Shown: positions 28,401 through 40,200 of the stretch, in pieces
Numbering within the stretch: position 1 is the stretch's first letter
Layout of the letters: each line of letters opens with the position of its first letter
DNA from: Brugia malayi
Taxonomy: Eukaryota > Nematoda > Chromadorea > Rhabditida > Onchocercidae
Assembly (NCBI RefSeq): GCF_000002995.4
Contig: NW_025062476.1
Location: 920,501 to 984,500, forward strand
Length of the DNA: 64,000 nt
Reading direction: 5' to 3'
The notes under the pieces: generated by a model
Told to the model about the DNA's origin: nothing
The model's input: only the letters and a program-made list of their open reading frames with translations
The model's database searches: none
Translations under genes and position numbers: made by a program

Positions 28401-31400
28401 TCGTTTTCTTTTCAACTTATTTCTATCTATCAATGAATCATCAAGAGAAATGAAATAGAATTAGAGAAACTTTTAAAAGAGATTTTAATCACAATATTTC
28501 CTCTACACTAACTAACTAACTAACTACTACTATTGCTATTGCTATTATTGGTTATTTATAGAGGAAAAACGTATGCCATAGCAAACAGATTTCAATTTTA
28601 ATATTTTTATTTGTTTTATTGATTTATTATTAAATAGTTTAAATAATAATCCAGTTATAACAATTTTAACTATGTTAATACTGATTAAATAATAATTAAT
28701 AATGAAAATGAGAGAAATAAGAAAAATCAATATTAACTAAAACAATTAATACTGATAAAAGAAAAATATATTTAAGAATATTACTGAGAAGAAAAAAAAA
28801 AACAATTATTCCTAAAGCTATAAGGAAAAAAAAAAAGAAAATGAAATAGATGTAAATTAATTTTATAAATAAATTAATTTTATAAATGTATATAAATTTA
28901 TTAAAAATATGAATGGATAAATAAATTATGTTGAATTAAAATTTCTGAAAAATTATTATAAAATAAAAATTTAAATTCATTTTCCTTTCTTTCTTTTTTT
29001 TGTGTGATTTTTGTTTTTCTTGTTTTAGAATATACTTACAAGATGCAGATGTGGAAGGTTCATCCGGTGTCAATTGCCTGATGGTACATGGCCGATGCAT
29101 TCCGGTATTCCGGCTAGCAAAAAGTAGCAATAGGAATAGCAAGTAACAAACAGGAAATAAATAAATGAATGAATGTTACTTCGAAAGGGACTCAAATTAG
29201 GAGCAAAAATTTGTTGGTATAACTACCCCATTTGCCATTTGATGATTGAACATAAATATGAATTCTTCGTCTTTCTCACTTTTCCCCTCTTAATATAGGA
29301 AGAATTTTTCGTTAAGTTTCATATTAAAAAGATAGAAGAATAAAAATGACAACAAAGAAAGCGTAAAAGAAATTAAATTAGAAGCAAAAAAAAAAAAAAA
29401 GAATTTTAATAAAAAGGAAAATAAAAAAGTGAATTAGTTTCTTTTAAAGAAAAAAAAGAATGATGAGGTAAGATAAAAATGCCAAAGTTAAGCTATGTGG
29501 GTAGTCATCATTATCATCATCATCATCATTACTATCACTATCGTCTCGTCGTTGTTGTCATCGTTGTCATCGTCGTTGCTTCATTGTTGTTTTCACTGCC
29601 AACATTATATTACTGCTGTTATGGCCTTAGGCTTTCGACTAGCAAAGCGTATAGGCCTGTTTCGCTCAATACTTATTCATAGTAGTGAAAATGTCACACA
29701 CAAAATGTTAACCAATAATATCTAACTTTTTTTTTTCTTTTTTGTTATAGTAGCAGTGTCTATTATTATTTATTATTATTATTATTGCTATTTATTTGTT
29801 TATTTAACTTACCTATTTATGTCTATTATTATTTATTATTATTATTATTTATTTATTATTATATTATTATCTGTTTGTTTATTATTATTATTAACTATTT
29901 AATCACTATTATTATTAACTATTTTATTATTATTATTATTATTATCATTATTATTACCATTATTATTATTATTATTATTAATTAATTAATTATTATACTA
30001 GTATTACACTTTTTTCTTACTAATCGTATATATTTAGAAATAAAAACGCATGCTATTGTCATCCGGATAGAAAATATCGATAGTGAACAGGAAAGAAAAC
30101 ATTGATATTTTAAAATTTAAAATGATACTTTAAAATTAAAATTAAAATAAAAATGAAAGAAAAATTATCATCGATTTATTATTATTATTATCATTTTGTT
30201 AAGCTAAAAAATACGGAAACCGATATTAGCCTTTTTTGATGCCTTACATCAAACACCCATATAATATAAGCAGCAAGCGTAAACAAATTCACAGCTTTCT
30301 CAATTTACTAAAAGCAATATAATAACTTGTTCCCTCTCTCTCTCTTTCTCTCTCCCTCCCTCTCTCTCTCTCTCTCTCATTCTTTCCTCTCCTTTTTTAG
30401 TTATTCATCTATCTTCAGAAGTCTAGTCTCTCTCTCTCTCTCTCTCTTTCTCCTAATCACAATTTTCTTCTTTTTTATTCCAAAAAAAAAAAGAAAGAAA
30501 GAAGCCTAGTTTCATACTTTCTTACATCTTTTCTCTCTTACAAATTTTCAATTACAAAGAAGACTAAATCATTTTATTTATTTATTTATTTATTCATTTT
30601 CTTTCAATCTCATCTATTCAACAAAACCATAATATTTCTCTTTTTCTTTTCTGTCTGTTCTCATTCAAAAAAAAGAAAAAAAAAAGAGCCTAGTCTTGTC
30701 TATTTCTCTTCTGGCTAATACAAACAATATTAATATAGATTTGCTTCTTGAAATTGACAACAATTCTTATATCTCTTCAAATATTTCAAAGAAACCATTT
30801 CTTACAACAAAAACAACAACAGTAACAATAACAGTAACAACAACGACAATAATAACAACAATGACAATAATAACAATAACAACAACAACAACAACAATAA
30901 TAATAACAACAATGACGATAATAACAATAACAACAACGACAACAACAATAGCAGTAATAATAAATACCTACAACACTATTGGTTAATTTATTAACTGGAA
31001 TGATCTTTGACCTTAACTTTGAGCTTAATAAATCAGAAAGGAAAAAAAAAAGCACAAATAATCTATAAATGTGATGAGAGAAAGAAGTAAAGAGAGTGAC
31101 AAGATCGGAAAGAAAAAAATAAACAAATATTATTGAATAGACGAATAGATGGATGGATGAGATAGAAAAGGGTATGAATATGTATGTTATTGTTGTTGTT
31201 GTTGTTGTTGTTGTCACCGTCGATGACATGTTTTTGGAAAGATGACAGATGGTAGTTTCAATGATAATCATAATGATCATCATCATCATCATCATTATCA
31301 CTATTATTATCACTACATGACAATCACAATTACAACTTTTATTATTATCATTGCCATCACTGTTATCAATATTATCACTAAACATTACTGTTATCATTTA

Positions 31401-32874
31401 AAAGCTGACTGCATCTTTCTTTTTTTTGTGACATCTTTCTTTTTCTATTACATTCATAATAACAATTAACAAATAATAGCAGTAATAATTAATAATCATA
31501 ACAATAATAAATAAACAAATAAACAAGTAAATATTAGAAATAAGTAAATAAATAAGTAGTAGTCAACTTACTGATATGATTCAAATAAATTGTAAGTATG
31601 ATTTAAAGCTAACTGAAATATCCCAAAAAAAAAATTCAAATGCTTGAGTTAACACCTTGTTACATTATAAAATCAACAACTACAACTACATCTGTAGTAA
31701 ACTATACACACATACACATACATACATACATACATACATACACATACACATACACACATACGTATATAACCGCCTGAAGTAATAAGGTGCTGACTCATCA
31801 TCATCTATTGCCACTGTTGCAGTGCTATGGCAATAGATGATGATGAGTCAGCACCTCCCGATGATATATTTATTCATAGAGAGAGATGTATGTATCACAG
31901 TCATCACTAATCATCTCTCTCTCTCTCTCTCTCCGTCTCTTTCCCTCTGTCTCTGTTTCTTTTTCTCTCTCTCTCTCCTATATTTTTCATTTGTAATTAG
32001 TATATCTATAAAATGTTTTAATAATAAATCAAAAGATAAAAATCAGTTATTGAAAGAATTTTTTTTTTTTTTTTTGAAAAATTACTTAACATAAATGATC
32101 AAAGATCAAAAAAAGTACACAAAATGTTTTAAAATAATAAAATTATAATATCACTTCTAATCATTTAAAAATTACAAATAATTAAATAAGATAAATTCGA
32201 AATTTTCTACAATTAATTAATTAATTAATTTTGGATTATTTCTTATAATTCATTTTGTGAAGTATTACGAGTTTTTATAACACATTATTTCATGTTCTAT
32301 GACAAATATTTGTCATTTAATTGAATGACATTACACATCGAAATAATCAATCGATCAATCAATCGATCGATCGATCGATTGATCTATTTATCTATTCATT
32401 AAATAAATCTTATGGTCACTAATTTTAACAAAATTTTTCACTTATTTACAAACATTTTACGATAATATTACTTAAAAAAAAAACAAAATATTTTCTTTTT
32501 TCTTTTTATCGATTTGTAAACGATGAATTAATCTAATTTTACATTACTTAATAAAAAACTTCGTTTCACGTTTACCTCGTAAAAACTTTATTTCACGATT
32601 ACTTAATATAAACTTCATTTTAGCTTTACTTTATTTCACGTTACTTAAACTATTTCACGTTACTTAAACTTTATTTCACGTTTCACCATTCTCAACCATT
32701 TATTTTACTGTCCTATTAAGTAATTTTAATTTTGACAAAAAGGAAAAAAAAAAAGGAATAATTCATCAAATACACTTTTTATTAGGTGATATTTTAAAAA
32801 AGCAGAGTATATACATGCACACATACATGTACATGTATGTATACATACATATACAAAGACATGCATGTGCACAT

Positions 32875-32905
<31 letters not shown>

Positions 32906-35900
32906 TACATACATATAAACTAAAAGTTGTCATGGATATTATTTAAGAGAAAAAATACTACCGATATATCATTTGAGAGATGAAAAGAAGAAAGAAGGAA
33001 AGATCATAAATTCAAAGAGAACTAAAAATATTTTTCTTTTCCTTTCCTTTCCGTTCTGTTTTTTTTTTTTTTATTTAACAAAAAGAGAAAAAGTAAAATG
33101 AATGATCGAATCACTACTAATTCACATTTATTTATAAGAAAGTTACTAAAAAATCAAAAATTATTCTTACATTGTTAAATTTATTTATTAATCAATGATA
33201 ATACAATGAAAAGAAAAAAAAATATTATTTTAAAAAAAAAAAAAAAAATGCTTTCTAATGATGTAAACAATTTCATTTTGTTATTTAAAATAAGCAAAAT
33301 AATGAAATTTAAAGAAAGAAAAAAAAATTAGAGAAAGGAATTATTTGAAATAGGCAAAAAAGAAAAAAAGAAAAAGAAATAATGAATGAAATTAATTTAA
33401 AAAAAAGAAAAGAAATAATGGAATTAATTTAAAAAAAAAAAAAAATGTAAAAGAGATGAAATAGTAAAAGATAAAAAAAAAAAAAAAAAAGAGAAAATGA
33501 TAGAAAAGTAATTATAAATGGAATGAAAAAAAGGAAAAAAAAAAGAAAAGAAAGAGGATAAATTGGATAAGATTAGAAATGATAATTGTAAAATTATTTA
33601 TCACTGAAAAAAAAGATTAGAAATGATAATTGTAAAATTATTTATCACTGAAAAAAAAAGATTAGAAATGATAATTGTAAAATTATTTATCACTGAAAAA
33701 AAAAAAAGATTAGAAATGATAATTGTAAAATTATTTATCACTGAAAAAAAAAAAGATTAGAAATGATAATTGTAAAATTATTTATCACTGAAAAAAAAAG
33801 ATTAGAAATGATAATTGTAAAATTATTTATCACTGAAAAAAAAGATTAGAAATGATAATTGTAAAATTATTTATCACTGAAAAAAAAAGATTAGAAATGA
33901 TAATTGTAAAATTATTTATCACTGAAAAAAAAAAAAGATTAGAAATGATAATTGTAAAATTATTTATCACTGAAAAAAAAAGATTAGAAATGATAATTGT
34001 AAAATTATTTATCACTGAAAAAAAAAGATTAGAAATGATAATTGTAAAATTATTTATCACTGAAAAAAAAAGATTAGAAATGATAATTGTAAAATTATTT
34101 ATCACTGAAAAAAAAGATTAGAAATGATAATTGTAAAATTATTTATCACTGAAAAAAAAAGATTAGAAATGATAATTGTAAAATTATTTATCACTGAAAA
34201 AAAAAGATTAGAAATGATAATTGTAAAATTATTTATCACTGAAAAAAAAAGATGAAAATGAATGAAAAAAAAAAAAAAAAAAATTGAAAGATAAAAAAAA
34301 GAAAGAAAAGATTGTAATATATCATTGTTATCAGTTTTAATCGCTTATTTAAATGAAAATTTAAATAAGTGTGCATGCATATTAATTTACTGATAATTAA
34401 TTATCATAGATAATAATTGATTATAAATCTCATTTAATCAACATTAAATTATCAATGATAATGAATAATGATAATATTTGATTTTTTATCTCATTAACTT
34501 CTACAATAAGTAAATTATAATGAACAAATTGTTACTAATTAAACGGGTAAAATTAAGATCAAATTGTAATAATTAAACGATTAAAATTAATATTATATCA
34601 AAATGAAATTTGAAACAAAAATTTAACACTTTTAAAAAAAAAAGAAAGAAATTATATAAAATTAATATATACCTTCAAATTGCCTTCAGTTGTCATCATT
34701 TAATTAAACAAAATTATTCAAAAAAAAAACCAAATAAATAAAATTAGTGATAATTACATTTTTTTTGTTTACAACAATTCATATATTTTTAGCATATTTC
34801 ATTACTAATTTCAAATAAGCCATAAATTAAATTGCTAAAAATTAATAATAACAATTCTATTTTATAGTTATTTCTGCTTTCTTTCTATCAAATATTATCA
34901 TAGTATTTACAAAAAATAAATAAATAAATAATAATATGACATGATGTGATTGTATGATGAGAAAAAGAAAGAAAAAAAGTAAACAAATAAATAAATAAAC
35001 AAAAACATACCACGTAAAACGAGAACTTTATGAAAACGTTTTGATGACGTAAATTTTTCTTGTAATGTTCGAAGTAATTTTTGTGGTGAATCATCATCAT
35101 CAACGGAATCGGAATCGGAATCGGAACATTTTTCATCATCACCATTACAACATTTCCGTTTTATTCCGGATAATACATTGGAATAATTATTTGTTAATGT
35201 TTTCTCACTAATAGTTTGATCATTTTCCGAATATAACACCAAATCGACTAATGTTGAATTACACTTTTCTTCACCAATTTGTGATAACATTACACTATTG
35301 CAAACCTATAAATTTACCATTAAATTAAACAATGAAAGAGCAACAAAAAAAGAAAAATAAAATAAAATAAAATAAAAACTAAAAAATGTTATTTTCAATT
35401 TTTTTAATAAAATAATTAAATACTATGTGATTCTTTAATATTTTAATGTTTTAACATTTAATAAAATAATGCATATCAATGTTGTATTATAGACTATTAT
35501 ATTTTTCTAATAAAAGCAATTTCTAATTTTAAATTTAATTTTGAAATTAGAAAATGATGAAATTGAGAAATAAATAAAGAAAGAAAGAAATGAATAATAA
35601 CATTTAACAAGTAATACATGTTAATGTTACATTATGTATTATTATATTTTTTAATGAAAGTAATTCCTAATTTTAAATTTAATTTTGAAATTAGAAAATG
35701 ATGAAATTGAGAAATAAATAAAGAAAGGAATAAATAATGACATTTAACAAGTAATACATGTTAATGTTACATTATGTATTATTATATTTTTTAATGAAAG
35801 TAATTCCTAATTTTAAATTTAATTTTGAAATTAGAAAATAACGGAATTGAGAAATAAATAAAGAAAGAAATGAATAATAACATTTAACAAGTAATACATG

Positions 35901-37211
35901 TTGATGTTACATTATGTATTATTATATTTTTTAATGAAAGTAATTCCTAATTTTAAATTTAATTTTGAAATTAGAAAATGATGAAATTGAGAAATAAATA
36001 AAGAAAGGAATAAATAATGACATTTAACAAGTAATATATGTTAATGTTATATTATATATTATTATATTTTTCCAATAAAAATAATTCCTTCTTTTAAATT
36101 TAATTTCGAAATTAAAAAATGTTGAAATCGAGAAATAAATAATAATAATAATAAATATATTTTCAATAACAATGAATCATAGACATATTATTACTCATTC
36201 TGCTATCAATAATATCAATGATAATACATACATATATATAATTAAACATTTTTAAACAGTAATGCTTAATTCAAAATAATAATAATATTATTCCTAATGA
36301 ATAAATTACTAATTACTACTAGTATATACTAAAATAGTATAATTATTCATAAATGAATGGAAATTTTAATTAATTCTAAATAAAACTATCATCTAATATA
36401 TTTATATTATTTTAAAATTATTAACGTTTAGAATTAAATAAGTATGAAAGAGAAAATAAATAATTAGAATTATACAGTAAATAATGAAAAAATTTATTGA
36501 TTATATGATAGAAATAATATTATAATTTAAATAATTTACATTTTTATTCTCTAATATTATGCCTAAATTCAATTATTTTCATTCCTTTATTTTTTTTTTT
36601 TGCTTCCAAATTTGCTTTGTTTATTTATTTACTTTATTTATTTACTTCGATATCATTTATTTGCTGCTTAATTAATTGATTATCATTCTATGCTTATGAT
36701 ATTTTTTTTATCAAATTATCCTCTAATTTAAGTAATTAAATTTTTTTTTTTTTCATAAAAATAATTGTCATCAACCAATGTAAAATATATTTTGTTAAAT
36801 AATATTAACAATTATTAATTTCATATTCATTATCTTAGATAAATTATTCTCACTAATTTAATTAATTTGCATAAATACATAATCAATTACTTGTAATAAA
36901 CAACACTTACTTATGAAAATTACTTATAATAAACAATGAATATTAGTAAAGGTAAATTTACAATTTACAGGTATAATAAAAGAGAAAAAATATATATATA
37001 TTATATGTTAGTAATATATTAAGTAAATTACAGGTAAAATGACCATCTTCCCTCTCTCTCTCTCCTAAATTAGATAGAATTAATGCAAATCCCAGGCAAT
37101 GATCGATCGATATTTAATTATATATGTTCAATTTATTACTAATAGCACTTACATACGATTAACCAATTTTCATTACTACTAATACCATTATTAATTCAGT
37201 AAATGGGAATG

Positions 37212-37248
<37 letters not shown>

Positions 37249-40200
37249 CCTTCTTTTTTAAAATGTAAAAAATTTTACAAATCAAATGGATGATACTATC
37301 ATATCACTAATTGATATTATCATCTATTTATCCATTTCATATATCATAGATAGGAAATAAAAAAGAAAAACAATTATCAGTATAAATAATTCTACAAATG
37401 ATATCATAATGATAAGATACATTATGAAATGATAAGAAACAATAATCTGAAATGATTGTAGCACTACTATTTTACTACTATTTCACCATCTTAAATACAT
37501 TTTTTTGATGGGCGTTTATTTTAATCGAGATTGAGTCATATTTGAGGGACAGATAGATGGTTGGATGGATGATAATGATGATGATGATGGTGATGATGAT
37601 GACGATGATGGGGTGATGGTGATGGTGATGGTGGTGGTGAGGGTGAGGGTGATGGTGAGGGTGATGATGGTGATGACTAATACTTCTAGCAGCTACTTAA
37701 AGGAGATAGAAATGCCAGATGGTGATGACAGGATTAGGTTAGCCATATTGGATCTTATATTCGTGAAATGTGACACTTAAAGAATAAAAGATGAATGAAT
37801 GAATGAGTCATCAGCATTCGTTCATTATTTTATAATGGAAATGAATGAGAAATTATTCTTTAAGTTTTATCATTACTATTTCTATTCTTACTACTACTAT
37901 TACTATAACAAATATTTCGTCAAAGAGAAAGATTGATGATAGCAATGAGAATATTGATGATGATAATGATGATGGTGATACGATGATAATAATGATAATA
38001 ATAATGATAATGATGATGATGGTGACGATAATGATGGTCATGGTAATGGTGGTGTAATACGATATGATGACAACAATGATAATGATGGTGATGACAATGC
38101 CGATGGTTACAGTAATGGTGATAATAATGGTAATGATGATAATAATGATAATGAAGATGATGATGTTGATGGCAACGATAATGTTATTGATGATGATAAT
38201 GATGATGATGATTATGATGATAACCTTTAAACTATTTCCATTTTCAATTAATTTCCTTATAATTTTTCCCTTTTTTTTTCACTCATTTCATTTTTTCTTT
38301 TTTCTTACACATAAAAATCATGTAGCAATGATATTTAACAAATAAAAAAAAAAAAAATATTTTATTATATTGATGCTTTTTTAAAACAACTCAAATTTCG
38401 GATAGTATTACTCATTCAAGATAAAATGAAATGACACATCAACGAGAATTTCATATCAACAAAGTGGTATTTCTACTTTATGAAAATAAATATTCACAAA
38501 GAAACATATGAAAATAAATATTTAATATAATTTTCCAGATGTAAAATTCACTAATAAATTCGTAATCTAATGCTAACTGATAATTCTACAAACATAAAAT
38601 TAACATTACTAATTTAATTTATGTATTAAATAATTTTTAATGGGATATTTGAAATAAACAACTCTCTACAGACGTGTACGCTACGTGAAACGTGCAAAAT
38701 GAATTACTTACTTACCTTATTGTCATAGACACGACGACGCATCATTTTGGAATAAAATGCATTGATTGCATCACGAATATGCAATAAATTGTAGTCGATA
38801 AAAGGACGACAATCAACAATTATTGTCTATAAATAGTGTATTAATTGTAGTAATTAATATTTAATTAAAAAATATATATATTTAAAATAATATTTAAATT
38901 TAAATACATATTAATAATATTTAAAAATACATATTAATATTTAATAAAAAAATATATATTACATTTATATTTTAATAAAATTTTAATTTAAAGAAATTTT
39001 ATTTTTCAAATTTTAGCAGAATTTCAACAATTAATTATTTAATTCAAGAAAAAAAAAAAAAAAAAAAAGAAAACTAATATAATGCATTGCTGTATAGGAA
39101 ATTTTCGAGAATATAAATATGTTTATAATAATACCTGTTTTTATACCTGTTTTAAATATGCCGATATCATGTAAATATTATTATTATTACTATTATTATT
39201 ATTAATTATAATTGATTATGAATATTAATAGCTTTTTTATTTGATAATAATTGTTATTGTTATTCATTAAAAAATATTAATAAAGATATTACTATTATTA
39301 TTATTATTATTACTGTTATTACTATTATTATTATTAATTACAATTGATTATGAATATTAATAGCTTTTTTATTTGATAATAATAATTATTATTATTCATT
39401 AAAAAATATTAATAAAGAAAAGCAAAGAATAGATATTTGTAATTATATTTGCATTATTAATATTAATATTTAATAATAATAACAAAATATGTTTAAAAGC
39501 TACAATTAAAATTTTTTGATATTTTTTTTTTTTTTTTGTCAACAAAATATCAATGTAAAATAAACGAATGATTGAATGAATAATAATAAATATTAAAATT
39601 ATCATATACTAAAATAATAAAATTTATAATTGCACTTTTCTTTTTGTTGTTGTTAATATTATTTTAGTTTAGTTAAAAAAGAAAACTGACAAATTTAGTA
39701 AAATTATTATAAACATTTGATGATTATATGATAATTAATCAAATTTCTGCTAAAAAATTTTCATAAATATTGATAATTAATCATCAAAATTAGAAAATAC
39801 TAATATGAAACTTTTCAATTTTATATTAATTTCAAATAACTCTAACATTGTATTGATAATATATTGGTGATAACGATTTAATTGCAATTTATCATATAAT
39901 ATTTTACAAACTGATAAAAATTAAACATTTCTATAACATTATCACTGTTACCGAATTTATTGATAATCTGTTAATGATATTATTAATATTATTATCTTAT
40001 CACCAATTTTTGCATCATTTATATCATACTTTAATCATTGCCGTTGATAGTTTTTTTTTTTTTTCATTATCATTTTATTATCACGAATTTATTATCACTA
40101 CTTTTAAGCTGTATGTATATGATACCAGGTGTTTTTTTTTTGATAAATTATAAAATATTCAATATCTAAAAATGGAATAATGTAATGAAATATATATCAC

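Noticed and set aside
30786..31397. 203-codon minus-strand frame rich in Cys/Tyr
   Set aside because: It comes from ACA/ATA trinucleotide repeats read on the other strand inside a phosphatase intron.
33830..34121. Open frames of about 90 codons on both strands (MIIVKLFITEKK repeats)
   Set aside because: They are pure translation of the 45-bp minisatellite; the variable A-runs would shift the frame between alleles.
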